Source of the DNA: Coriobacteriia bacterium
GTDB lineage: Bacteria > Actinomycetota > Coriobacteriia > Coriobacteriales > QAMH01
Direction of reading: 5' to 3'
Length of the DNA: 64,000 nucleotides
NCBI GenBank assembly: GCA_003149935.1
Contig: QAMH01000006.1
Span: 252,153 to 316,152 of the forward strand
Shown: piece after piece, positions 50,123-59,786 of the stretch
Layout of the letters: each line of letters starts with the position of its first letter
Numbering within the stretch: the stretch's first letter is position 1
Position numbers and translations under genes: made by a program
Notes under the pieces: model-generated
What the model was told of the DNA's origin: nothing
Databases searched by the model: none
What the model saw: the letters and a program-made list of their open reading frames with translations, nothing else

Positions 50123-51655
50123 CTATCCCTCGAGCTTTTCGGTGACGATCGCCGAGATGACCTTGGGGTTACCTTGACCGCCAAGCTGCTTCATGACCTG
50201 CCCCATGAAAAAGCCCTGCAGACCCGTCTTTCCGCCACGGTACGCTTCGACCTTATCGGGATTTGCCGCCATGAGCTCCTCGACCATCTGCTCGATGGCG
50301 CCTGTGTCGGTTGTCTGCTCCATACCGTGCGACTTGACGTACTCCTCGGGATCGACGCCATCCCCGATGAGCGCGGCAAGAACTTCCTTACCCTGTTTGG
50401 AGCTGATCGTGTCATCGGCCAGAAGCTTGGCAAGCTTTGCCAGCGCTGCCGGGGCGATACCGGACTTCGAGACGGTCGTGGCGTTTTCGTTTGTCCACGC
50501 GCTCACGTCATTGATGATGAGGTTTGCGATCTTCTTGGCGACAGCCGCGTCTTCGTCGTGGGCAGCCTCCTCGAAGAACTCGGCGATTTCGACATCACCG
50601 GCAAGCTCGCCGGCATCATAGGCGGGCAGACCATAGCTTTCCATGAAGCGCTGCTTCTTGGCATCAGGCAACTCGGGAAGCTTGGCACGCACGGTCTCGA
50701 TGAATTCGTCGGAAAGGTCAAAGGGGGCCAGATCGGGATCGGGGAACATGCGATAATCATCTGCCGTCTCCTTGACGCGCATGACAATGGTACGCTTGGC
50801 GCCAGGCTCCCAGTGACGCGTCTCCTGGCGGATGACTCCACCGCTCTCGAGCACCTCGGCTTGGCGGCAGATCTCGTAGGCAAGGCCATCGTGAAGGTTC
50901 TTGAACGAGTTGATGTTCTTGAGTTCCGTCTTCGTACCAAGCTCCGTCGATCCACGACGGCGCAACGAGACATTGCCATCGGCGCGCAAGGAGCCCTCTT
51001 CCATCGAGCAATCCGAGATGCCGAGCGTGAGATAAATCTGACGCAGCTTCTGCATGAAGGCACGAGCTTCTTCCGGTGTACGCAAGTCGGGCTCGGTGAC
51101 GAGCTCGATGAGCGGCGTGCCGGCGCGATTGTAATCGACGAGCGAGCGCTCCGCGCCATCGATACGGCCCTCCGAGCCACCCAGATGCGTCATCTTTCCC
51201 GCGTCTTCTTCCATGTGGATGCGCGTGATGCCGATACGCGTCGTATACGATCCGTCCTCGTCCTTGGGAATATCGACACGTTCGGCAGCGCCCTTGGCGG
51301 AAAGTTCGAGGTCAAGATGACCGCGCATGCAGAACGCGAGTGGGCCCTGCGTGGTCTGGAAGTTCTTGGCCATGTCCGGGTAGAAGTAGCCCTTGCGATA
51401 GAACATCGTGTGCTTCTCGATGTCGCAGTTGGTCGCCAGGCCGGCGAGCACGATGCTCTCGATGGCGGCCTTGTTGGGCACGGGCAGGGCGCCGGGCATG
51501 CCGAGGCAAACCGGGCAAGTGTGCGTATTCGGATCTGCGCCGAACTCAATCGGGCACGAGCAGAACATCTTGGTCTTGAGCGTGGTGAGCTCGGCATGAA
51601 CCTCGAGGCCGATGACGGCTTCCCAGTCCTTGAGGACCTCAGTCAGTTCCTTCAT
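50123..51655 (-). CDS. gatB: Asp-tRNA(Asn)/Glu-tRNA(Gln) amidotransferase subunit B
   Basis: 510 aa. Binds misacylated tRNA and activates it. Signatures are WEAVIGLEVHAELTT near the start, CPVCLGMPGALPVPN, and DYNRAGTPLIELVTEPD, and a C-terminal YqeY-like domain ends in the 'GFFMGQVMKQLGGQGNPKVI' region. It overlaps gatA by four bases. GatCAB supplies Gln-tRNA and/or Asn-tRNA, so the corresponding direct synthetases may be missing in this host. Confidence 0.97.
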   Translation of the reverse strand: MKELTEVLKDWEAVIGLEVHAELTTLKTKMFCSCPIEFGADPNTHTCPVCLGMPGALPVPNKAAIESIVLAGLATNCDIEKHTMFYRKGYFYPDMAKNFQTTQGPLAFCMRGHLDLELSAKGAAERVDIPKDEDGSYTTRIGITRIHMEEDAGKMTHLGGSEGRIDGAERSLVDYNRAGTPLIELVTEPDLRTPEEARAFMQKLRQIYLTLGISDCSMEEGSLRADGNVSLRRRGSTELGTKTELKNINSFKNLHDGLAYEICRQAEVLESGGVIRQETRHWEPGAKRTIVMRVKETADDYRMFPDPDLAPFDLSDEFIETVRAKLPELPDAKKQRFMESYGLPAYDAGELAGDVEIAEFFEEAAHDEDAAVAKKIANLIINDVSAWTNENATTVSKSGIAPAALAKLAKLLADDTISSKQGKEVLAALIGDGVDPEEYVKSHGMEQTTDTGAIEQMVEELMAANPDKVEAYRGGKTGLQGFFMGQVMKQLGGQGNPKVISAIVTEKLEG

Positions 51656-53127
51656 GAGAGACCTCCCTCCTCGAGCGGCGCGATGCGGGGAACGACGGTC
51701 GCAGCCTCAAGTGCAGCACCCACGCGCAGGATGACCTCGTCATGGAACTGCGGGCCCACGATTTGCAAACCGATGGGCAGGCCGGAATCCTCGCCGAGTG
51801 CAACGGGCAGGCTCATTCCGCCGTTACCCGCGATGTTGATGCTGATGGTGTAAATGTCCGAGAGGTACATGGATGCAGGGTCACTCACCTCGCCGAACTT
51901 GAAGGCAGTACGCGGACTCGTGGGCAGCACGATTGCGTCGACCTTCTCGAACGCCTTCGTGTAATCTGCCGTGATGAGCGTGCGCACCTTTTGCGCGGGG
52001 ATGTAGTACTCGTCATAGACGCCACTCGCGAGTAGCCAGGCACCAAGCATGATGCGACGCTTTGCCTCCGGGCCAAAGCCCTGGGCACGGCTATCCTCGT
52101 AACGCTGCTCGAGATTCTTGCCGTGGGCGTGATGTCCGTAGCGCACCGAATCGAAACGCGAGAGGTTCGAGAACGCCTCGCAGGGCCCGAGCACGTAATA
52201 GGCGCTGATAGCGGCTGCCGCATTGGGCAGCTCGACTTCGACAATCGTGGCTCCCAGCTCTTCGAGCCTCGCGACGCTTTCCTCGAAAGCATGCTTGACT
52301 TCAGACGTGAGGCCGTCGAGTTCGAGCAGGGTGGGCACGATGCCGATGCGCATGCCGTTGACGCCGGCATCGAGATTGGCGGTAAAGTCGATATCGCAGG
52401 GCTGGCTCGTGCAATCGAGCGGGTCACGTCCAGAAATCGCGTTGAGCGCATATGCCGCATCCTCGACGCTACGGGCAAAGGGACCGACCTGATCAAGCGA
52501 GCTGCCAAAGGCAACCACGCCGTAGCGACTGACCACGCCATAGCTCGGCTTGAGGGCGACCGTGCCACAGAAGCTTCCCGGTTGGCGGATGGATCCGCCC
52601 GTATCGCTGCCGAGCGACAACGTCGCCATGCCCGCGGCAACGGCAGCCGCCGAACCACCCGAAGACCCGCCGGGCACGCGTTCGAGATCCCAGGGGTTGC
52701 TCGTCGTCCCGAAGTACGAGGTCTCGGTCGATGAGCCAAACGCGAACTCGTCCATATTCGTCTTGCCCAGACAGATGCCGCCTGCGTCGAGTGCTTTGGC
52801 GACACAGGTTGCCGTGAACGGGCTCACGTAGGTTTCGAGCATATGTGATGCGCAGGTCGTGTGCGTGCCGACGAGGTTCATGTTGTCCTTGAAGGCGATG
52901 GGGACGCCGGCGAGGATGCCGATGGGTTCACGGGCGGCGATAGCCGCATCGATGGCATCGGCTTGCTCGTAGGCAAGCTCGGGGGTGAGCTCGAGAAACG
53001 CATGGACCTTCGAGTCAAGCGCATCGATCACGTCGAAGGCGGACGTCGTGAGCTCGCGGGCGCTGAACTGGGCATTCAGCAGGCCCTCGTGGATTTCACG
53101 AACGCTCAGTTGAGGATAGTTCTGCAT
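51652..53127 (-). CDS. gatA: Asp-tRNA(Asn)/Glu-tRNA(Gln) amidotransferase subunit A
   Basis: 491 aa. Glutaminase subunit of GatCAB. The amidase signature with Ser-cis-Ser-Lys is visible as AFKDNMNLVGTHTTCAS and 'VPGGSSGGSAAAVAAGM', 'SDTGGSIRQPGSFCG'. It overlaps gatC by one base and gatB by four. Length is typical. Confidence 0.97.
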   Translation of the reverse strand: MQNYPQLSVREIHEGLLNAQFSARELTTSAFDVIDALDSKVHAFLELTPELAYEQADAIDAAIAAREPIGILAGVPIAFKDNMNLVGTHTTCASHMLETYVSPFTATCVAKALDAGGICLGKTNMDEFAFGSSTETSYFGTTSNPWDLERVPGGSSGGSAAAVAAGMATLSLGSDTGGSIRQPGSFCGTVALKPSYGVVSRYGVVAFGSSLDQVGPFARSVEDAAYALNAISGRDPLDCTSQPCDIDFTANLDAGVNGMRIGIVPTLLELDGLTSEVKHAFEESVARLEELGATIVEVELPNAAAAISAYYVLGPCEAFSNLSRFDSVRYGHHAHGKNLEQRYEDSRAQGFGPEAKRRIMLGAWLLASGVYDEYYIPAQKVRTLITADYTKAFEKVDAIVLPTSPRTAFKFGEVSDPASMYLSDIYTISINIAGNGGMSLPVALGEDSGLPIGLQIVGPQFHDEVILRVGAALEAATVVPRIAPLEEGGLS

Positions 53128-53432
53128 CAGCGATCGCCTCCCTCACCAAGAATGGAGGGAATCTCGAAGCATCCTTCGCTTGTGGAATCGCTGTTCGACA
53201 GCGCGACCTCACGCTCGAAGGACTCCCCCACCTCGTCCTCGCGCATGACGTTTGAGAGGCTGCCGATGGGATGGAAGGTCGGCTCGACACCCTCGAGCTC
53301 GTACTCGGTGATGGGCTTGAGCGTCTCGATGATGTTGTTGAGGTCGACCGTCATCGCGGATAGCTCGTCATCCGTAAGGCCGATGCGCGCATACTCGGCG
53401 ATGTCGCGCACATCCTGTTCGGTCAGAGTCAC
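53127..53432 (-). CDS. gatC: Asp-tRNA(Asn)/Glu-tRNA(Gln) amidotransferase subunit C
   Basis: 101 aa. Small subunit that joins GatA and GatB. Opening TEQDVRDIAEYARIGLTDDEL and MREDEVGESFEREVALSN are characteristic. The start is GTG, one base after the hom stop, so gatCAB may be read with hom. Confidence 0.93.
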   Translation of the reverse strand: MTLTEQDVRDIAEYARIGLTDDELSAMTVDLNNIIETLKPITEYELEGVEPTFHPIGSLSNVMREDEVGESFEREVALSNSDSTSEGCFEIPSILGEGGDR

Positions 53433-53433
53433 C

Positions 53434-54720
53434 TTAGTCCTCCTCGATGCGAATCATGGTACCGATCTGGGCGACGCATGCCAGGGCCTTGACTTCCTTG
53501 AGGGCTTCCTCGAAGTGAGCCTCGTTGGCCGTATGCGTCATGAAAATGAGCTCTGCGGTGCCGTCACCATGCGTCGTGGGTTGCACCATGCTGCGAATGG
53601 AGACATCGTACTGGCTGAAGATCTCGCTGATGGCAGCAAGCACGCCAGGCTCGTCCTTTACAAGTAGGCGCAGATAATACTTGGTCTCGAGCTTTCCGAT
53701 GCCACGCAAGGGCAGGTTATCGGTACAGGTGCACCCGACGATGGGCTTGACGTCGTTGGCGACGTGACGCGCAACCTCGATGGCATCGCCCATGACGGCC
53801 GATGCGGCAGGACCTGCGCCCGCACCCTCACCGAAGAACATGCAGTCACCCACGGCATCGCCCGTCACGTAGATGGCGTTATAGACACCGTTGACATTGG
53901 CAAGTTGATGGTCCGTGGGAATCATGGCCGGATGGACGCGGACATCAATCTCGCCATCGATCTTGTGGGCGATGGCAAGCAGCTTGATGGTGTATCCCAT
54001 ATCCTCCGCATGCCTGAAATCCACGGGCTCGATGGAGCGAATGCCCTGCGTGAAGACGTCATCGAGTGTCACGCGGGAGTTGAAGGCGATAGAGGCGAGA
54101 ATCGCGATTTTTGCGGCAGCGTCGTAGCCGTCAACGTCGGCCGTCGGATCAGCCTCGGCATAACCGAGTTCCTGCGCGCGTTTGAGCACCGTGTCGTAAT
54201 CGAGGCCCTGTTCCATCTCGGTGAGCATGTAGTTGGTCGTTCCGTTGACAATGCCAAGAACGGTATTGATCTCGTTGCTGATGAGAGAATGCTTGAGAGG
54301 TTGAATGATGGGAATGCCGCCGCCTACGGACGCCTCGAAGGCAACTTCTACGCCATGATCATCGGCGGTATGGAAGATCTCCGCACCACGCGTCGCCATG
54401 AGGGCCTTGTTAGCGGTGATCACGTTTTTCCCCGCGCGCAGGGCATCAAGCACGACGTCAGCCGCCATGCCCGTCCCGCCAATGAGCTCGATGACGATGT
54501 CGATATCCGGATCATTGACGATATCCTCATATGAATCGACGATTGCACCATCGGGAATGCCAAGGGCTTCAAGCTTGGAGCGCGTGCGTGTCGTTGCCTT
54601 GGCAATCACCATGTCAACGCCCGCATGCCTCATGAAATCATCGTGGTGCTTTTGCAATATGCGAATGAATCCGCCACCGACGGTTCCGCATCCCACCAGA
54701 CCGAGCTTCACTTGCTTCAT
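53434..54720 (-). CDS. hom: homoserine dehydrogenase
   Basis: 428 aa. Reduces aspartate semialdehyde to homoserine for threonine, methionine and isoleucine. The Rossmann motif is GLVGCGTVGGG (residues 7-17), the catalytic region holds 'GIVNGTTNYMLTEM', and an ACT domain (about 347-428; KDEPGVLAAISEIFSQYDVSI) gives feedback control. The ATG with AAAGGAG upstream is used; a longer in-frame start lacks support. lysA ends 22 bases upstream. Confidence 0.96.
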   Translation of the reverse strand: MKQVKLGLVGCGTVGGGFIRILQKHHDDFMRHAGVDMVIAKATTRTRSKLEALGIPDGAIVDSYEDIVNDPDIDIVIELIGGTGMAADVVLDALRAGKNVITANKALMATRGAEIFHTADDHGVEVAFEASVGGGIPIIQPLKHSLISNEINTVLGIVNGTTNYMLTEMEQGLDYDTVLKRAQELGYAEADPTADVDGYDAAAKIAILASIAFNSRVTLDDVFTQGIRSIEPVDFRHAEDMGYTIKLLAIAHKIDGEIDVRVHPAMIPTDHQLANVNGVYNAIYVTGDAVGDCMFFGEGAGAGPAASAVMGDAIEVARHVANDVKPIVGCTCTDNLPLRGIGKLETKYYLRLLVKDEPGVLAAISEIFSQYDVSIRSMVQPTTHGDGTAELIFMTHTANEAHFEEALKEVKALACVAQIGTMIRIEED

Positions 54721-54742
54721 GCATATCTCCTTTTGAAAATGC

Positions 54743-56110
54743 CTACGCATTTGAGCATACGTCACGTGCGAGCAGATCGTCATAAGTCTCACGGCGCACG
54801 ACCTCGCGAGCTACGCCATCATGGACGAAGACGATGCCAGGACGCACCTGCTTGTTATAGTTGCTCGCCATCTCGTTGCAATACGCGCCGGTGCCGAGTA
54901 CGCAGATATGATCACCAGCCTCACATGCCTGCAGGGGGGCGTTCTTCACGACGACGTCGCCCGACTCGCAATGCTTGCCGACGATGTCGCAGATGACGTC
55001 ACGGGGCTTGTCAGCACGTTCCACGACGAACGCCTCGTACTTCGACCCATAGAGCGCCGTGCGGATGTTATCCGTCATACCGCCATCGATGGCGACGTAG
55101 GTGCAGATGCCGGGAACCGTCTTGACCGAACCGACGGTGTAGAGCGTGATGCCCGCGTTCGCGACGATGGAGCGACCGGGCTCCACGAAAATGTGCGGAT
55201 ATGGGTAATCGTATTCGCTGCAATTGGCGTGGATGGCGCCCGTCGCAATCTGGGCGAACTGCGCGATGGTCGAGGGGCGATCGTAGATGGTGTAGGGAAT
55301 GCCAAGGCCGCCGCCCATGTCGAAGATCTGCGCGACGAAGTCATGGGCCTGGCGCATGTCGTTCATGAAGCCGAACATGGTGTTAATGGCCTCGACATAG
55401 GAGGTGAGTTCGAAGATCTGCGAGCCGATGTGGCAGTGGAACCCGGCGACCTCGACTCCGGGCAGCGTCAACGCGTAGACGAGCGCTTCCTCAGCCGCGC
55501 CGTTACGGATGTTGAAGCCGAACTTTGAATCCTCGTTGGCCGTCTGGATATAGGCATGCGTGTCAGCTTCGATACCGGGGCAGACGCGAATGATGATGCG
55601 TTGGGTGACACCCTGTGCGCTCGCGTAGGTCGAGATGCGTTCGATCTCCTCATGCGTATCGACCACGAAGCACGCGACACCGGCGTCGATGTACTCCTCG
55701 ATCTCGCGTTGGGACTTGTTGTTGCCCTGCGCGAAGACATGCTTCATCGGAAATCCCGCCGCCTTGGCGATGGCGAGCTCTCCCCCGCTTGCCACGTCGA
55801 TGTAGCAATCCTCCTCGGCGACGATCTTGTCCATGGCAACGCAGCAGAAGGCCTTGGCGGCATAGACGATGTCGCTTTGCGGATAGCAGGTGCGGAACTC
55901 ATCGCGATAGCTTGAAAGCTGCTTGCGGATATGGTCCTCGTCGTAGACATAGAGAGCGGTACCGAAATCGCGGGTGATATCGCGCAAATCGATGCCGTCG
56001 AGCGTCACCTTGTCGCCCTCGACCTCCATGCTCATGGGAGCAACCTTGAGGAGGTCGGATGCCTTCATGTAGTCGGGCAGAACATGTTCGCGTGTTGGTG
56101 CAATTGACAT
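54743..56110 (-). CDS. lysA: diaminopimelate decarboxylase
   Basis: 455 aa. PLP enzyme making lysine from meso-DAP. PLP Lys86 (IVYAAKAFCC), HCHIGSQIFE, 'EPGRSIVANAG' and CESGDVVVKN are the family motifs. The N-terminal 50 residues are longer than in E. coli LysA. It follows argS as in many actinobacteria (argS-lysA-hom). AAGGAG precedes ATG 56110. Confidence 0.96.
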   Translation of the reverse strand: MSIAPTREHVLPDYMKASDLLKVAPMSMEVEGDKVTLDGIDLRDITRDFGTALYVYDEDHIRKQLSSYRDEFRTCYPQSDIVYAAKAFCCVAMDKIVAEEDCYIDVASGGELAIAKAAGFPMKHVFAQGNNKSQREIEEYIDAGVACFVVDTHEEIERISTYASAQGVTQRIIIRVCPGIEADTHAYIQTANEDSKFGFNIRNGAAEEALVYALTLPGVEVAGFHCHIGSQIFELTSYVEAINTMFGFMNDMRQAHDFVAQIFDMGGGLGIPYTIYDRPSTIAQFAQIATGAIHANCSEYDYPYPHIFVEPGRSIVANAGITLYTVGSVKTVPGICTYVAIDGGMTDNIRTALYGSKYEAFVVERADKPRDVICDIVGKHCESGDVVVKNAPLQACEAGDHICVLGTGAYCNEMASNYNKQVRPGIVFVHDGVAREVVRRETYDDLLARDVCSNA

Positions 56111-56128
56111 GCTGAACTTCTCCTTTTG

Positions 56129-57907
56129 TTACATGCTCGTAGGTGCCGACACACCGAGCAGGGACAGGGCGTTTCTCAGGACGCGACGCGTCGCGTCACA
56201 GACGTAGAGACGTGCCGTCGTGAGGCGCACGTCATCGCCGATGACGTGACATTGGGTATAGAACTGGTGGAACTCGCTTGCGAGGCTCGTCGCGTAATGC
56301 GTAAGTCTGAACGGGGCAAGGTCACGCGCGCATCCTGCGACGAGCTCGCCAAACTCGTCGATGCGGCGTGCAAGGGCAAGCTCTGTCTCATGCGTAAGCG
56401 GCGAGAGGTCGGCATCGGCTGGGATAAGGGATGCGGCGATGGCATCAGGGTTTGCTCCGGATGCGTTTGCATCCTCGATACCAGCGGCCTTGCGCAGGAT
56501 CGAACATATGCGTGCATGAGCATACTGAACATAGTAGACGGGATTGGTCGAATCCTGCTTCTTGGCTTGCTCGATATCGAAGTCAATTGCCTGGTCGGTT
56601 GAGCGCGCGAGCATGAGGAAGCGCGTGGCGTCGGCTCCGACCTCGTCAAGGACCTCCTCAAAGCTCACCATCTCGCCCGTGCGCTTGGACATACGTACGG
56701 GCTCGCCGTTACGAAAGAGGTTAACCATCTGGCCGATGACGACCTCGGGCTGACCGGGATGGTCGAAGACATGGCCAACCGATTGGATGCGTTTGATATA
56801 GCCATGATGATCGGCACCGAGGATGTCGATGCAGCGATCGAAACCGCGGTCGAACTTGTTCTTGTGATAGGCGATATCGGGCGCGAAATAGGTATAGCTG
56901 CCGTCGGCCTTGACGAGCACGCGGTCCTTGTCGTCACCGAACTCCGTGGTCCTGAACCACACGGCATCATCTTTGTCGTAGAGGTATCCCCTCTCGCGCA
57001 GCGCATCGAGAGCGCGCGTAAGACGAGAGCCCCCGTCGGCGTCCGTGGCATAGGTGCTGCGCTCGGAATACCACACGTCGAACTCGAGGCCAAAACCCGC
57101 GAGCAGCTCCTTCGTGTGCTCGAAGACCGTCTTGTAAGCGAGCTCCTTGAAGTACGCGGCGCGCTCGTCGGCATCGGCATCGACCCAGGCGGCGCCTTCT
57201 GCATCGTAGATGATGCCGGCGATATCGATAACGTAGGCGCCGGCATAGCAGTTTTCGGGAAGCTCGGCTCGATACGAATCCATGTTCTCGATGATGATCT
57301 CGTAAGCGCCATCGACATCCGTGGCGGCGCCTTCGGCAATGAGGCGTGCGACCTGCAGGTAGCGAAGTGCCACGGACTCCGCGAAGATGTCCATCTGGTT
57401 GCCCGCGTCGTTGATGTAGAACTCGCGGGTCACATCGTAGCCTGCAAAGGAAAGGACGTTTGCCATCGCATCACCGAGTGCCGCCCAACGGCCATGCCCC
57501 AAATGCATGGGGCCTGTCGGGTTGGCGGAGATAAACTCGAGGTCGACCTTGATGCCATCGCCGTCATGACTTGAGCCATAGCGCGTGTCCTCGCTACGCA
57601 CCACGCGAAACACGTTTTGCAATGCGGCATCGGAGAGCTTGATGTTGATGAAACCGGGACCGGCGATTTCGACGGAGGCGACTTCGGGCGCGTCGGCAAT
57701 ATGCGCGACGATAATCTGCGCGATGTCACGGGGATTCATGTGCGCTTGCTTGGCGCATCGCATGGCAATGGAACTCGCCCAATCGCCGTGCGCAAGGTCA
57801 CGAGGACGCTCGACCTGTGCCGATGGCAGGTCATCGAGGGGAAGCTCGCCAGATTCGATGGCGGATTTGATAGCGGATGTGATGATGTCTTCTACTAACG
57901 TACGCAC
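56129..57907 (-). CDS. argS: arginyl-tRNA synthetase
   Basis: 592 aa. Class I synthetase. The HIGH motif is HLGHG near residue 130 (NPTGPMHLGHGRW), and the KMSKS-type site is VRMSKRTGEM near residue 403. An N-terminal additional domain and a C-terminal anticodon-binding helical domain are present. The start is GTG at 57907 with AAAGGAA upstream. First gene of the argS-lysA-hom-gatCAB run. Confidence 0.95.
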   Translation of the reverse strand: MRTLVEDIITSAIKSAIESGELPLDDLPSAQVERPRDLAHGDWASSIAMRCAKQAHMNPRDIAQIIVAHIADAPEVASVEIAGPGFINIKLSDAALQNVFRVVRSEDTRYGSSHDGDGIKVDLEFISANPTGPMHLGHGRWAALGDAMANVLSFAGYDVTREFYINDAGNQMDIFAESVALRYLQVARLIAEGAATDVDGAYEIIIENMDSYRAELPENCYAGAYVIDIAGIIYDAEGAAWVDADADERAAYFKELAYKTVFEHTKELLAGFGLEFDVWYSERSTYATDADGGSRLTRALDALRERGYLYDKDDAVWFRTTEFGDDKDRVLVKADGSYTYFAPDIAYHKNKFDRGFDRCIDILGADHHGYIKRIQSVGHVFDHPGQPEVVIGQMVNLFRNGEPVRMSKRTGEMVSFEEVLDEVGADATRFLMLARSTDQAIDFDIEQAKKQDSTNPVYYVQYAHARICSILRKAAGIEDANASGANPDAIAASLIPADADLSPLTHETELALARRIDEFGELVAGCARDLAPFRLTHYATSLASEFHQFYTQCHVIGDDVRLTTARLYVCDATRRVLRNALSLLGVSAPTSM

Positions 57908-58001
57908 GGATGCTCGGTTCCTTTCAGGCTAATTGCATACGAAGCAACTATTCTAGCTGAACACGAGGGCGTTATACGCGAGAAGTACAAGGTAGCTTGG
58001 G

Positions 58002-58796
58002 TTATTCGGTATAGGTTGCAAGTGCGTTGTTTGACTTGAGATACGCAAGGACAGCAGACATGACACATTCCCTGATGTCGATCGTCTCATACGTGTATTC
58101 GGTATAGACCTCGAGCGTCGCGTTGATGGCGTTGAGCGATGCGCTGTCGAGGGAAAGCTCAGGCTTCATGTCCTCATAGAGATAACCGGCCTTCTTGAGC
58201 GCATCGTATGCAAGCTGGGGCAACTTCTCCCCTATCGCCTCCAAATCCGCCATGCTCGAGATCTCGAATGTCAGATCCGTCGTCTGGAAGGGCGGAAGGA
58301 CGGTCACCGCATTTGAGTTGAAGACCGCGTTGGGGATGATATAGCTGTTGCCATCAGCATCTTCCATCTTCACGACACGCCAGGTGATGTCGTCGATTTT
58401 GCCCGTAATGTCCCTAATCGAGATCCAATCCCCCATTTTGAAGTCACGTGACAAGGAAACCTGCAAGCCACCGATGAGGTTGGATATCGTGTTCTGCAGA
58501 CCGAGGGAGAGCGCGATACCGCCAACGCCCAGGGCTCCCCATAGCACCGAGGTGTTGTAGTTGAAGCACCATTTGAGAATGCACGAGATGCTCACGAACC
58601 AGATGACGACGCGTATGATGTTGGCAACGATCGAGCCACCGACCACACCCCCCGTCGTCTTCTTGAGCGTCCGGTACATCACCTTGACGAGAAGGTGTGC
58701 GACCAGCATCGTCCCCAAAATGGTGAGAATGGCAACGGCGGCAACGAGGACGTAGCCGCCGTGATGGTATAGATATGTGCTCTCGATGGCCTCCAC
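58002..58796 (-). CDS. small-conductance mechanosensitive channel (MscS)
   Basis: 264 aa. Three membrane spans, the pore-lining helix with small residues (LWGALGVGGIALSLGLQNTISN) and a cytoplasmic beta/alpha domain containing DFKMGDWISIRDITGKIDDIT and YIIPNAVFNSNAV, all typical of MscS. It releases solutes under osmotic downshock. It stands alone; 94 bases separate it from argS. Confidence 0.93.
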   Translation of the reverse strand: MEAIESTYLYHHGGYVLVAAVAILTILGTMLVAHLLVKVMYRTLKKTTGGVVGGSIVANIIRVVIWFVSISCILKWCFNYNTSVLWGALGVGGIALSLGLQNTISNLIGGLQVSLSRDFKMGDWISIRDITGKIDDITWRVVKMEDADGNSYIIPNAVFNSNAVTVLPPFQTTDLTFEISSMADLEAIGEKLPQLAYDALKKAGYLYEDMKPELSLDSASLNAINATLEVYTEYTYETIDIRECVMSAVLAYLKSNNALATYTE

Positions 58797-58819
58797 GAGC
58801 GTGCGCCGCGTTCTTCGTG

Positions 58820-59746
58820 CTATCCGGCGTAATCGATGAGTTTGGCGGCAACCTGCTTCTTGCGGGAAAGCACGCCGGGCATCCAGACGGGGCCATCGGC
58901 GAAGGAAATCTCGAAGGCATCGGCGATGAAGTCAGTGTCACCGGCGGCAACGAAGTCGCTACCCTCGACGATGATGTCGGTCAGGAGCATGAGGGCCGCA
59001 TCATAGCCGCCTTCTTCCTGAATTTTGGCAACCTGCGCGGCGATATCGTCCGTGCGCCCACGCAGTCCCTCGAGGTCCACGGTCTCGTACTGGGCGATCC
59101 AGCATTTCTTACCACCGAAGTTGAACTCCTTGGAGTCACGGCTGCAAATATCCTCGATCGAGACATCGTCATCGCCACCACGGGACTTAAAGATCTTCAT
59201 GCCGAACTCGACGGGATCGACGCCGAGAATCTGCGCGAGCCTCTCGACGTGTTTGGCGTCGACCTCGGTTGCCGTGGGCGACTTGAGGATGACCGTGTCC
59301 GTGAGGATGGCCGAGAGCAGGCATGCGGCAATCTGCTTGTCAGGCGCGATGCCGAAGTACTCGTAGAGCTTCGTGATAATCGAGGTGGTTGAACCCCAGG
59401 GCAGGTTGATGAAGGTGATGGGTGCCGAGGTGGAGACATCGGCGATGCGATGGTGGTCGATGATCTCGGCGACCTCGGCGTCTTCGATGCCATCGACGGC
59501 CTGGCCCATCTCGTTATGATCGACGAGCACGAGCACGTCGCCCTCGCCCACCCGCTCTATGAGGGCAGGTGCCTCGATGCCGTACTCCTCGAAAATCATC
59601 GCGCTCTCGGCTGGCAACTCGCCCAGACGTACGGGGATGTACTCGTTATCGGCATCGGTAATGTTCTTGAGGTTGGCGTAGGCGTACGCCGCCATGATTG
59701 AATCGTTATCGGGATTCTTATGTCCAACTACGTAAATCTGTGCCAT
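58820..59746 (-). CDS. ppaC: manganese-dependent inorganic pyrophosphatase (family II)
   Basis: 308 aa. DHH-family enzyme. Metal ligands appear in VVGHKNPDNDSIM (residues 5-17), 'VLVDHNEMGQA' and EIIDHHRIADV; the substrate loop SRKKQ lies near the C-terminus (GVLSRKKQVAAKL). No CBS domains are inserted. It drives biosynthetic reactions by removing pyrophosphate. Confidence 0.95.
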   Translation of the reverse strand: MAQIYVVGHKNPDNDSIMAAYAYANLKNITDADNEYIPVRLGELPAESAMIFEEYGIEAPALIERVGEGDVLVLVDHNEMGQAVDGIEDAEVAEIIDHHRIADVSTSAPITFINLPWGSTTSIITKLYEYFGIAPDKQIAACLLSAILTDTVILKSPTATEVDAKHVERLAQILGVDPVEFGMKIFKSRGGDDDVSIEDICSRDSKEFNFGGKKCWIAQYETVDLEGLRGRTDDIAAQVAKIQEEGGYDAALMLLTDIIVEGSDFVAAGDTDFIADAFEISFADGPVWMPGVLSRKKQVAAKLIDYAG

Positions 59747-59786
59747 GAGAGTCTCTCCTCGAAATCGAAATATCGCGATTATACCT

